Source: Heyndrickxia vini (GTDB lineage Bacteria; Bacillota; Bacilli; Bacillales; Bacillaceae_C). From it: a DNA stretch of 64,000 nt. The DNA is taken from the NCBI RefSeq assembly GCF_016772275.1, contig NZ_CP065425.1, positions 3,316,653 through 3,380,652 of the forward strand, written 5' to 3'. Below, one piece after another: positions 18,426-26,335 of the stretch; positions within the stretch are counted from its first letter, which is position 1, and every line of letters starts with the position of its first letter. The translations under genes were made by a program, and so were the position numbers. Under the pieces are notes generated by a model. It saw only the letters and a program-made list of their open reading frames with translations, was not told where the DNA came from and did not search any database.

Positions 18426-18472
18426 GAAGATATCCCCCTTTAGTATTAATCTATTATGATACCTAATGAAAC

Positions 18473-19465
18473 CTATAACTGAACTTCTCGTTTTGTTATC
18501 AATGATTTTTCTATAGCATGTAATAGTTTTAAGGTATATAAAACGTCTTCTAAAGGGACTATGCGGTTCTTTTGGTTGTTTTCTATACAGTCCACAAAAT
18601 AGGATAATTCATTTTGGAATGCATCGCCTTTTTCTATTTTGATTGGCGTCTTTTTCTGATTGGAATAATATATAAACTGATGATTACTTTCATTAATATT
18701 TTCAATATTATCGCCGGCATTTACATTTAGCTCTAATGTGCTTTCACTCGTTTGTGCTCTAAATGACATTGTAAATGGATATCCTATTGGCATTCTTTGT
18801 GAAGCTTCTACAAATGCTTTACTTTTATTCTTAAATAAAATGGTCGTCATGATATGGTCCCACGCACCATATTTGTTTTTATTTCCAACAGCGTACACTG
18901 TATCAACCTCACCAAGTAGATAATAGAGGAAATCGATATCATGTATGTGGAGATCATACAATGCTCCACCGCTTATTTCAGGGTGCTGAAACCAGCTGCT
19001 CCAATTAGGAGCCTGACCTAATCGTTTGGCATGGATAATCTCTATATCTTTTAATCTGTCATTTTCGCTAAACGATTTAATTACCTTATATTCCGGCCAG
19101 AATCGTAGGACATGCCCAACAAATAGCCTTACATTATTTTTATTCACAGCATCAATTATTCGATTGGCTGATTCTATCGATAATGTTAATGGTTTTTCAC
19201 AAATGATACTTTTTCCGGCATTTGCTGCTCGTAAAATATATTCTTCATGTAAATAGGTTGGTAGGCATATATCGATGATGTCTATGTCTTTATCATTTAA
19301 TAATTCTTCATAAGCAGTAACAAAAGAACCGTTATAAATGATCTCCCGATCTATTACTTTATTACTCGTACATATAGACGTTACCTGACAATGATCAATT
19401 TTCCCGTACGCTTCCAAATGAGTTTTGCCGATAAAACCTAAACCAACAAGGCCGATGTTCTTCAT
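18473..19465 (-). CDS. Gfo/Idh/MocA-family NAD(P)-dependent dehydrogenase 1
   Basis: The 330-residue oxidoreductase begins with the Rossmann nucleotide-binding motif GLVGLGFIGKTH and has the family's ICEKPL motif near residue 93, whose lysine is catalytic, and the GGALYDLHIHDIDFLYYL histidine region near 165-185. Such enzymes oxidise inositols, sugars or amino sugars. The ATG at 19465 is preceded by GGAGGTAGGG; a longer frame adds 19 residues without support. It is the first gene of the operon that continues with the sugar importer and has two operator-like sites upstream, so it probably acts on the imported compound. Confidence 0.9.
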   Translation of the reverse strand: MKNIGLVGLGFIGKTHLEAYGKIDHCQVTSICTSNKVIDREIIYNGSFVTAYEELLNDKDIDIIDICLPTYLHEEYILRAANAGKSIICEKPLTLSIESANRIIDAVNKNNVRLFVGHVLRFWPEYKVIKSFSENDRLKDIEIIHAKRLGQAPNWSSWFQHPEISGGALYDLHIHDIDFLYYLLGEVDTVYAVGNKNKYGAWDHIMTTILFKNKSKAFVEASQRMPIGYPFTMSFRAQTSESTLELNVNAGDNIENINESNHQFIYYSNQKKTPIKIEKGDAFQNELSYFVDCIENNQKNRIVPLEDVLYTLKLLHAIEKSLITKREVQL

Positions 19466-19556
19466 CCCTACCTCCATGTATCGATTATTTCTAAAAGATA
19501 GTAGTAAGAACGTTTGACACACTCGAACGGTTGTAACATGACACCCCTCCCTCAGG

Positions 19557-19570
19557 TGTAATTGATTACA
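19557..19570. promoter_or_regulatory. LacI-type operator O1, dehydrogenase/importer operon
   Basis: TGTAATTGATTACA is a palindrome with one mismatch, 92 bases upstream of dehydrogenase 1. It matches the sites at 19624, 21760 and 21863 (TGTAAnnnnTTACA). Confidence 0.65.
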
Positions 19571-19623
19571 TGGTGAATCAATGACTTTATTACAACTGAA
19601 ATAATCATTGTTTACATATAGTA

Positions 19624-19637
19624 TGTAATCCGTTACA
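19624..19637. promoter_or_regulatory. LacI-type operator O2, dehydrogenase/importer operon
   Basis: TGTAATCCGTTACA, 67 bases from O1 centre to centre. A possible minus-strand -10 hexamer TATACT sits at 19643-19648 just upstream, so a repressor here would cover the start of transcription. The spacing would allow looping between the two sites. Confidence 0.6.
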
Positions 19638-19685
19638 AAAATAGTATAAAAATCCTTTGAAAGTTCATTACTTTTTGACTAGGCT

Positions 19686-20699
19686 CTATTCCTTACATGC
19701 TAGTATTTTCTCAATTACTTTCAGTGTGGCAAGAGCATGGCTGCCTGTTACGGGTGGTTCTTTATCATGAATAATGGAATCAATGAAGGCATCGATGACA
19801 CCACTCTTAGTTTGATGATCATTTGTTTGAATGTTCCCTAACTCATACTTGATCACTTCTCCATCCTTCGTTTCGATAATTAGCTGATTTACTGAATGGT
19901 GATAGATTTTGATAATCCCCTTCTGACAGTAAATGGTCGTTGAATTATCTTCTGAACCATAGTAGGTCCATGAAAACGAGGCGGTTCCTAATCGACCTTT
20001 TTTCGTCTTTAATGCACATACGACATTGTCGCAAACTTCAATTGGTTGTCCGTTTTCATCGACTTTGTCCAGTGCACCGAGAAAAGCATGAACATCTTCC
20101 ACTTCATCGTCCAATAAGTAATGAATTAAATCGATTTTATGAATTCCTAGATCACCTGCTACGCCAGAGTGGGAGCGGTTTTTCTTAAAAAACCATGTGG
20201 CATTCGATTTATTCACTCCCCAGCTTTCTGGTCCTTGGTGACCAAATGCCGTTTTAAAAGTTAGTACCTCACCTAATTCCTTTTTTTCGATAATTTCCTT
20301 CGCTTTTTGATGGGCTTTCGCAAATCGTTGATTATGATCAACCATTAATTTCTTACCGGATTTCCGCTGGGCTTCCAGAATAATTTCTGCACATTCGACA
20401 TTGATCGCTAGTGGCTTTTCACAAAGAACATGCTTCCCGTTTAACAAAGCATTAGAGGAATATATATGATGGGCATCGTTGGAAGAACAATCACTAATCG
20501 CTGTAATCGTTGGATCTTTGTACAGTTCCCCTACCGTTTTGACTGCACGCCCAGTAAATTCCTTTGCAAGCGCCTCTGCCCTATCTGGATTACGATCAAA
20601 GAAAACAATTTCATCCACATGTGGATTGGCTTTATACTCAGGTGCATGACGAAATTTTGTTATTGAACCACATCCTATGATGCCAACTTTTATTCCCAA
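19686..20699 (-). CDS. Gfo/Idh/MocA-family NAD(P)-dependent dehydrogenase 2
   Basis: This 337-residue oxidoreductase has the Rossmann motif GIIGCGSITKFRHAPEY at the N-terminus, the catalytic-lysine motif LCEKPLAINVE near 93, and the GDLGIHKIDLIHYLLDD region near 182-198. It resembles, but is clearly different from, dehydrogenase 1. It starts with TTG preceded by TAGGAGGG. It lies 36 bases downstream of the LacI repressor gene on the same strand, so the two form one unit. Two such enzymes in one regulon are typical of inositol or amino-sugar pathways where an oxidised intermediate is later reduced; that is inference. Confidence 0.9.
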   Translation of the reverse strand: MGIKVGIIGCGSITKFRHAPEYKANPHVDEIVFFDRNPDRAEALAKEFTGRAVKTVGELYKDPTITAISDCSSNDAHHIYSSNALLNGKHVLCEKPLAINVECAEIILEAQRKSGKKLMVDHNQRFAKAHQKAKEIIEKKELGEVLTFKTAFGHQGPESWGVNKSNATWFFKKNRSHSGVAGDLGIHKIDLIHYLLDDEVEDVHAFLGALDKVDENGQPIEVCDNVVCALKTKKGRLGTASFSWTYYGSEDNSTTIYCQKGIIKIYHHSVNQLIIETKDGEVIKYELGNIQTNDHQTKSGVIDAFIDSIIHDKEPPVTGSHALATLKVIEKILACKE

Positions 20700-20735
20700 G
20701 GATGATGCCCTCCTACGAAAAAATTCACATTTTTA

Positions 20736-21725
20736 CTATCCCATTGTTGATTCGCGAATGATTAATTCATGATCCAAAACAATGCTTTCCACTTTGTTTC
20801 CTTTAATCCGATTTATTAACATGTTTGCTGCGGTACATCCCATTTTATACATCGGCTGAGCAATCGTCGTAAGGGTTGGATTTGTCATATTGGAGAAGCT
20901 GATTTTATCAAAACCTACGACAGCGATATCGCCAGGTACTTTCAAACCACTTACATTTATTTCCTTCAGCGCCCCAATGGCTAATGTATCGGAAACGGCA
21001 AAAACAGCTGATGGTTTTTCCCGTAATTGCAGAAGCATTCTCATTGCATGGACACCATTTTCAAAATCAAGCTGTTCACAGTTGTACATCCATTCATTAC
21101 GAAACGGAAGATGAAACTCGTTTAATGCCCGCTCATATCCCTTTCTGCGCTGGCGGGTGTAAAGGTATTTTTCATCAGAATTAATGAGCGCAATGTTTTC
21201 ATTTCCTAATTTAATCAAATGTTTCACTGCGTGGTAGGCAGCCAATTCGTTATCAATCGTAACGTACGGAATTGTCCCGTCTTCGTCGTACTCACTGCAT
21301 TGAATAACTGGATGACTTTCAGCTAATTCATTTAGTTTTTGCATATTAACAGTTGGATCCATTGATATAAGACCATCGGCAAGTTTATTTTTTACCATGT
21401 TAAAATAAATATTTTCTCTTTGCGGGTTTGAATCCGTTTCGCAAAGAAGGAAATTGTAATTATTTATGATTGCAATATTTTCAATGCCTTTAATAATTTC
21501 TGTGTAAAAGGGATTTGAAATACTAGGAATCAAAACGAGTAAAAGACGACTTTCGGAGTTTCTTAGATTTCTTCCTAACATGCTCGGTTCATAGTTAAGT
21601 TCTTTTATTGCATTTTCAACCTTAAGCCTCGTTTTTGGCCTTACGGATGCCCTGTTATTAAGCACCCTGGATACCGTTGCAACGGAAACACCTGCTTTTT
21701 GCGCTACTTGTTGGATATTTGCCAT
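20736..21725 (-). CDS. LacI-family transcriptional repressor of the sugar regulon
   Basis: The 329-residue regulator has the LacI helix-turn-helix at the N-terminus (IQQVAQKAGVSVATVSRVLNN), the hinge helix around residue 50, and a type I periplasmic-binding-like sensor domain to the end, with VAVSDTLAIGALKEI-type contacts. I start at ATG 21725 where MANIQQ begins the helix-turn-helix; the longer frame would add 11 residues. A perfect 14-bp palindrome lies 34 bases upstream of the start, indicating autoregulation, and related sites lie before the importer operon. The effector is unknown and is probably the imported sugar or its derivative. Confidence 0.92.
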   Translation of the reverse strand: MANIQQVAQKAGVSVATVSRVLNNRASVRPKTRLKVENAIKELNYEPSMLGRNLRNSESRLLLVLIPSISNPFYTEIIKGIENIAIINNYNFLLCETDSNPQRENIYFNMVKNKLADGLISMDPTVNMQKLNELAESHPVIQCSEYDEDGTIPYVTIDNELAAYHAVKHLIKLGNENIALINSDEKYLYTRQRRKGYERALNEFHLPFRNEWMYNCEQLDFENGVHAMRMLLQLREKPSAVFAVSDTLAIGALKEINVSGLKVPGDIAVVGFDKISFSNMTNPTLTTIAQPMYKMGCTAANMLINRIKGNKVESIVLDHELIIRESTMG

Positions 21726-21759
21726 GAGGCTTTCCCACTTTCGTCTTTTGATAATCACT

Positions 21760-21773
21760 TGTAATCGATTACA
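21760..21773. promoter_or_regulatory. LacI-type operator O3 at the repressor gene
   Basis: TGTAATCGATTACA is a perfect 14-bp palindrome, 34 bases upstream of the repressor start. The central CG and symmetric half-sites are typical of LacI/GalR operators. Confidence 0.75.
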
Positions 21774-21862
21774 TTAGTAATTCATATTATGAAATGAGAT
21801 GAATTATTCACTAATAATAAATTCATTCAGTTCCTAATGGTGATTCGTTCATATTAGAAGGG

Positions 21863-21876
21863 TGTAATGGATTACA
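21863..21876. promoter_or_regulatory. LacI-type operator O4 upstream of the repressor gene
   Basis: TGTAATGGATTACA, one base off perfect symmetry, 103 bases from O3. It also lies 135 bases before the plus-strand DUF3231 gene, which may or may not be affected. Confidence 0.6.
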
Positions 21877-22010
21877 TTTTTTCTAATCCCCCCCAGATCT
21901 GTCGGCGATAAGTGGTGGACATAACGTAAAATGGGCCAGTTTTTTACATTTAATTTTCTATTATGGGTACTTTAAATGATAAGCTTACGAAAACACAATG
22001 AGGTGATAGT

Positions 22011-23009
22011 TTGACTAAATTAAAACTTACATCTTCCGAAATTGGAACACTGTGGGGAGAGTATATCAATGGTACAATGACAGATGTGGTTAATAGATAC
22101 ATGGTTACAATCATTGAGGATGAGTCAATAAAGGCTATTTTTCACGATGCGATTAAGACGTTCGGTAAACAAAAGGAACAAATCGTAGCTTTCATTAAGG
22201 ATGAGGGGTTTCCAGTTCCTATTGGATTTACTGACTCCGACATGTTTCATGATAAAGAAAGATTATTCACAGATATATTTAGTCTAAATTACTTACATAT
22301 AATGACATTGCATGGATTGTTAGGCCACAACACTTCATTAGCAGTTTCTGTTAGAAAAGACTTAAGAGATTTTTACGATTCTTGTGAAAACGAAGCAAAA
22401 AGAATGTATCATCAAACAATTGAGTTATTGCTTGAAAAGGGAAGTTTCCAAAGGGACCCGTTATTTTATCCTGCTAAGAATCCTGAGTACGTTTCTAGCA
22501 AAGATTTTTCGGATGGTTTTTTCGGAAAAGGAAGACGTTTAGCTGCTACAGAGATTATCAGTATTTCTTTAAACCTTAAAAAAAGTATTATGGCTAAAAC
22601 TCTTTCGATAGCATTCAGTCAAGTCGCCCAAACGAAAGAAGTAAGAAAGTTTCTCACGGATTCTGAGGTAACCGCTGATGGTCAAATAAAAACATTTGCA
22701 AAAATCATGCAAGCGGATAACCTACCAGTTCCGAAATCTTGGGAAACAGAAGTGACAACTTCTACGGATTCTCCGTTCTCCGATAAGTTAATGTTGTATC
22801 ATATCGGGTTCCTTTTCCAAGCTGCACAAAATTACCATGGAGCGGGTCTTGCTTCAGCTATGCGAACAGACCTTGTTGCCGCTTACGAGAGTACCATTTT
22901 AAAAAATCTATTGGTAACGAAGAAATGGTTTAATATCATGGTGCAAAATAAATGGTTAGAACAACCACCACTTGCACCTAATAGAAAAGAAATTGCAAAA
23001 GAAAAGTAG
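22011..23009 (+). CDS. DUF3231 protein, full length
   Basis: The 332-residue protein consists of two related, largely helical halves (about 1-165 and 170-325). Shared landmarks in both halves are LTSSEIGTLW or IISISLNLKKSIMAKTL at the start, and LHGLLGHNTSLAVSVRKDLRD or YHIGFLFQAAQNYHGAGLASAMRTDL at the end. The sequence ends near WLEQPPLAPNRKE. Homologues are abundant in Bacillaceae and have no known function; the helical repeat with conserved H, E and D residues suggests a ferritin-like bundle, which I infer only. It starts with TTG after GAGGTGAT. There is no signal peptide. Two relatives occur in this window, one of them truncated. Confidence 0.8.
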   Translation: MTKLKLTSSEIGTLWGEYINGTMTDVVNRYMVTIIEDESIKAIFHDAIKTFGKQKEQIVAFIKDEGFPVPIGFTDSDMFHDKERLFTDIFSLNYLHIMTLHGLLGHNTSLAVSVRKDLRDFYDSCENEAKRMYHQTIELLLEKGSFQRDPLFYPAKNPEYVSSKDFSDGFFGKGRRLAATEIISISLNLKKSIMAKTLSIAFSQVAQTKEVRKFLTDSEVTADGQIKTFAKIMQADNLPVPKSWETEVTTSTDSPFSDKLMLYHIGFLFQAAQNYHGAGLASAMRTDLVAAYESTILKNLLVTKKWFNIMVQNKWLEQPPLAPNRKEIAKEK

Positions 23010-23095
23010 TAAAGACGGATTTTGTCCTGCCAGGCTCACATATTATTTGATATTCATGTAAAACTAGTGGGATTTAATTTTCAATCAGCTATCTA

Positions 23096-23145
23096 AACTT
23101 CCCCCTGATTGTATAACTGTAACATTCAGGGAGAAGTTTATTTTA
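23096..23145. terminator. Bidirectional terminator
   Basis: AAACTTCCCCCTGA and TTCAGGGAGAAGTTT pair across an 18-base loop and are followed by TATTTTAATT. It sits between the convergent DUF3231 gene and the repeat-protein gene. Confidence 0.7.
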
Positions 23146-23147
23146 AT

Positions 23148-24656
23148 TTATTTACCTACAAACAACAATTTTGGACCACCTGCGATTATTGACTGTTTAC
23201 TTTTTACTGTGATGACTACTTTTCCACCCGCTGGCACTGTTATTGTTCGATCTACCCACTGAGCCAACCCACTCGTTATTACTGCTTTTTTCTTATCATA
23301 TACGACATAATTATAGTCGGCTTTAAGATCTCCTACTATTTTTACAGCACCTGTTTGCTTACTCGTATTGATAAGCTGATAGGTTTTCCCTTTAGTGATT
23401 GTGGATCTAACGAACGCTGGTGTTTTACTTACTTTTCCTTGAAACAAGTTCTTTGGACCGCCTGCTTTTATCGACGCCTTGCTTTGCACGGTAATGACTA
23501 CTTTTCCACCTGCTGGTACGGTTATTGTTCGATCTACCCACTGGACGATCTGGCTTGTTACTACTGCTTTTTTCTTGTCGTATACAACATAATCATAGTC
23601 GGCTTTAAGATCTCCTACTATTTTTACAGCGCCAGTTTGCTTACTCGTATTGATAAACTCATAGCTTTTTCCTTTAGCAATTGTGCTTCTGACAAACGCT
23701 GGTGTTTTACTTACTTTTCCTTGAAACAAGTTCTTTGAACCGCCTGCTTTTATCGACGTCTTGCTTTGTACGGTAATGACCACTTTGCCACCTGCTGGCA
23801 CTGTTATTGTTCGATCTACCCACTGCACGATCTGGCTTGTTACTACTGCTTTTTTCTTATCGTATACGACATAATCGTAGTCGGATTTAAGATCTCCTAC
23901 TATTTTTACAGTGCCGGTTTGCTTACTCGTGTTTACCAGCTCATAGCTTTTTCCTTTAGTAATTGTGCTTCTGACAAACGCTGGTGTTTTACTTGCTTTT
24001 CCTTGAAACAAGTTCTTTGGACCGCCTGCTTTTATTGACGTCTTGCTTTGTACGGTAATGACCACTTTGCCACCTGCTGGCACTGTTATTGTTCGATCTA
24101 CCCACTGCACGATCTGACTTGTTACTACTGCTTTTTTCTTGTCGTATACGACATAATCATAGTCAGCTTTAAGATTTCCTACTATTTTTACAGCGCCGGT
24201 TTGCTTACTCGTGTTTACCAGCTCATAGCTTTTTCCTTTAGTAATTGTGCTTCTGACAAACGCTGGTGTTTTACTTGCTTTTCCTTGGAACACGTTCTTT
24301 GGACCGCCTGCTTTTATTGACGTCTTGCTTTGTACGGTAATGACTGCCTTTCCACCTGCTGGTACTGTTATTGTTCGATCCACCCATTGCACAATCTGGC
24401 TTGTTACTACTGCTTTTTTCTTATCGTATACAACATAATCATAGTCAGCTTTAAGATTTCCTACTATTTTTATAGAACCTGTTTTCTTACTTTTATTAAA
24501 AAATTCATAACTAGTTCCTTTAGAAATTGTTTTCGAAGTAAACGCGCCACTGGTAGTCGAATTCACTTTGTGCATTGAAGCGTAACTATTGTTGAAAGAA
24601 AAAAATATACAAAAAAGCGCTACTAGTAAAATAGAAAACTTACGGATACTTTTCAT
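23148..24656 (-). CDS. Secreted protein of five near-identical 94-residue repeats
   Basis: The 502-residue product has a signal peptide (to about residue 27, ending NNSYAS) followed by five tandem units of 94 residues (282 bp). Each unit contains the order TITKGKSYELVN, SKQTGAVKIVGDLKADYDY, VVYDKKKAVVTSQIVQWVDRT, ITVPAGGKVVITVQSK and KAGGPKNLFQGK. The units are beta-rich and probably fold as separate beta-sandwich modules. No cell-wall anchor, transmembrane tail or enzyme motif is seen. I start at the ATG at 24656, nine bases after GGAG. The family is unknown to me; resemblance to surface adhesin or Ig-like modules is inference. The DNA copies are nearly identical, so copy number should vary by recombination. 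Confidence 0.82.
   Translation of the reverse strand: MKSIRKFSILLVALFCIFFSFNNSYASMHKVNSTTSGAFTSKTISKGTSYEFFNKSKKTGSIKIVGNLKADYDYVVYDKKKAVVTSQIVQWVDRTITVPAGGKAVITVQSKTSIKAGGPKNVFQGKASKTPAFVRSTITKGKSYELVNTSKQTGAVKIVGNLKADYDYVVYDKKKAVVTSQIVQWVDRTITVPAGGKVVITVQSKTSIKAGGPKNLFQGKASKTPAFVRSTITKGKSYELVNTSKQTGTVKIVGDLKSDYDYVVYDKKKAVVTSQIVQWVDRTITVPAGGKVVITVQSKTSIKAGGSKNLFQGKVSKTPAFVRSTIAKGKSYEFINTSKQTGAVKIVGDLKADYDYVVYDKKKAVVTSQIVQWVDRTITVPAGGKVVITVQSKASIKAGGPKNLFQGKVSKTPAFVRSTITKGKTYQLINTSKQTGAVKIVGDLKADYNYVVYDKKKAVITSGLAQWVDRTITVPAGGKVVITVKSKQSIIAGGPKLLFVGK
23160..24560 (-). repeat. Five in-frame tandem repeats of 282 bp
   Basis: The period is 282 bp, seen for example from the repeated GTTCGATCTACCCACTG segment at 23246, 23528, 23810, 24092 and 24374. 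Middle copies differ from each other at only a few positions while the first and last are more diverged. The phase preserves the reading frame. Confidence 0.85.
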
Positions 24657-24883
24657 AATCATCATCTCCAAAAAGTAATTTATTATACAATTTTAAGTAG
24701 ATAGCAAACTAGTTTTCTCTTAGTTTATCGCACCAGACTCCCTCCTTGTATTACCTATATAGGAAAATAATAGCATAATTATATCCTAACAGAAATGATA
24801 CGAAGGGATTAGTTGAACTTTGACTTGGCACCAAAACTATCATTGTCATTATTCTAGACAATCATTCCCGCAATAGTTGTTTC

Positions 24884-25471
24884 TTACTCCAACTTCTTCT
24901 CAAAACAATTACATTCATGAACCCTCTTAAATTGTTCCTTTATCTTTTCCTTTTCTTTACCTACATAATGAGCGAAGGTTTGAACAGGATATAAATCCGA
25001 TTGCTCTGATTTTATTACCCCATTCAACTCCGTTTCACCATTAATAAACACGTGTAAATACGAATCTACTTTTGAAAATTGGTTGTTTTTATACCAATTA
25101 TTTACCCATTCGTCATCCCTCGTCCATGCCTCAAGACGATTTAACCCCTTTTCTTTCGCTATTTTTTCCGCTTTAGATAACAGTTGACTTCCAATTCCTC
25201 TTCTCCGATAATCAGGATGAACCGCTATATGCCAAATCATTCCGCCCAATCCATTTCCCCTTGAGCAGACAGTTCTCTCTTCTACTTCATATTCAATATC
25301 TATTAAACCGATAACCTGATGATCTTCTACAGCTACTAGTTCAATAGCCGGATTTTCATATTGTTCTTTTTCTCTTAAAACATTGTCATAATAAGCACTA
25401 TCCAAAAACGATAATACCCTACAACGGGTCCATCCAATTTCATCTTCAAAACGATAAGCTCTAATTTCCAT
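24884..25471 (-). CDS. GNAT-family N-acetyltransferase
   Basis: The 195-residue enzyme has the acetyl-CoA binding motif of the GNAT fold near residues 95-115 (IAVHPDYRRRGIGSQLLSKAEKIA), with the Q/RxxGxG/A pattern RRRGIG. It transfers acetyl from acetyl-CoA to an amine; the acceptor is unknown. The ATG at 25471 follows GGGAGG; the longer frame adds 12 residues and would absorb that site. The C-terminal 40 residues are rich in Lys and Glu. It is a single-gene unit with the 104-bp tandem repeat directly upstream. Confidence 0.85.
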   Translation of the reverse strand: MEIRAYRFEDEIGWTRCRVLSFLDSAYYDNVLREKEQYENPAIELVAVEDHQVIGLIDIEYEVEERTVCSRGNGLGGMIWHIAVHPDYRRRGIGSQLLSKAEKIAKEKGLNRLEAWTRDDEWVNNWYKNNQFSKVDSYLHVFINGETELNGVIKSEQSDLYPVQTFAHYVGKEKEKIKEQFKRVHECNCFEKKLE

Positions 25472-25531
25472 ATTTTCCTCCCACTCGTTTCTCATTTTCA
25501 TAAACACGCTTGGTCTGCAGGTGTACCGCAG

Positions 25532-25965
25532 TTTCTATCGGTTCGCTTTTTCCCCTCTAGGTACGATGGCTTTTCCTTTTCTCACTCTATCGTTCCGCTT
25601 TCGGCTATTCCGATACCATAGATGCTGAGGGGGCTTCGCTTTCGGTTCGCTTTTTCTCCTCTAGGTACGATGGCTTTTCCTTTTCTCACTAAATCGTTCC
25701 TCTTTCGGCTATTCCGATACCATAGATGCTATGGAAGCTTCACTTTCGGTTCGCTTTTTCTCCTGTAGGTACGATAGCTTTTCCTTTTCTCACTCTATCG
25801 TTCCTCTTTCGGCTATTCCGATACCATAGATGCTGAGGGGGCTTCACTATCGGTTCGCTTTTTCCCCTCTAGGTACGATGGCTTTTCCTTTTCTCACTCT
25901 ATCGTCCCGCTTTCGGTTATTCCGATACCATAGACGCGTAGGGGGTTTTGCTACCGTCCCGCTTC
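25532..25965. repeat. Noncoding tandem repeat, 104-bp unit, about four copies
   Basis: The segment GGTTCGCTTTTTC recurs at 25540, 25644, 25748 and 25852, exactly 104 bases apart each time. Each unit also contains AGGTACGAT, CTTTTCCTTTTCTCACT, TATCGTTCC and TATTCCGATACCATAGA. The copies differ at only a few bases. The unit length is not a multiple of three and frames are broken, so it does not code for repeats. Within a unit GGTACGAT and ATCGTTCC are near-complementary and could form a stem. The block lies between the GNAT gene start and the MFS gene. Confidence 0.9.
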
Positions 25966-26053
25966 CAACTCACAATAAGTTATTCACCAGCCCCTTATGC
26001 ACCACCATGTATTTTCACAAATCGATACTTCATATCCCTCCAATAATATATAG

Positions 26054-26081
26054 AAAAGACGCTCTTTTGAGAGCGTCTTTT
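26054..26081. terminator. Strong hairpin 3' of the tandem repeat
   Basis: AAAAGACGCTCT and AGAGCGTCTTTT form a perfect 12-bp stem with loop TTTG. A-rich and T-rich ends make it usable as a terminator in both directions. No gene obviously ends here, so it may terminate transcription across the repeat block. Confidence 0.6.
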
Positions 26082-26086
26082 CAAAC

Positions 26087-26100
26087 CGAACATATGTTCT
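26087..26100. promoter_or_regulatory. LexA (SOS) box candidate
   Basis: CGAACATATGTTCT matches the Bacillus LexA consensus CGAACRNRYGTTYC at 13 of 14 positions and has the full GAAC-N4-GTTC palindrome. The next plus-strand genes are a tiny leader ORF at 26280 and an MFS transporter at 26336. Confidence 0.5.
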
Positions 26101-26279
26101 TTTTGTAAGTTCTTTAAATATAAAAGTAAGTTCCCTTAATTTTCATACTATTATTATAAATTAAATAAATATATAAGTCTATATTTATTTAAAATGTTAT
26201 TTTATATTTTAATAACCAGCTGGGAAATCGTGTTAATCATTTAGGTGCCTCTATTTTAAGTAAGGAGGATACCCATTAT

Positions 26280-26297
26280 ATGAGTAATGGAATATAG
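26280..26297 (+). CDS. Possible five-residue leader peptide of the MFS gene
   Basis: ATG AGT AAT GGA ATA TAG follows a strong ribosome binding site AAGGAGG at 26262-26268. It encodes MSNGI. The MFS start lies 39 bases beyond the stop. Short translated leaders before drug-efflux genes can regulate by translation attenuation, but the fit here is only suggestive. Confidence 0.35.
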   Translation: MSNGI

Positions 26298-26335
26298 AAG
26301 CAGAATGTTCTTATTTAGTAATTAAGGGAGAGGAT

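Noticed and set aside
21890..22010. Riboswitch before the DUF3231 gene
   Set aside because: The 120 bases show no conserved core or terminator/anti-terminator pair that I can identify.
23355..24578. Plus-strand open frames across the repeat-protein gene
   Set aside because: They are antisense images of the five 282-bp repeats, with cysteine/tyrosine-rich, unnatural composition and no ribosome binding sites.
25532..25965. CRISPR array
   Set aside because: The repeats are direct, contiguous and 104 bases long with no unique spacers, and no cas genes are present.
25830..26108. 92-codon plus-strand frame in the tandem repeat region
   Set aside because: It starts inside the 104-bp repeats, lacks a ribosome binding site and runs across the perfect hairpin at 26054.
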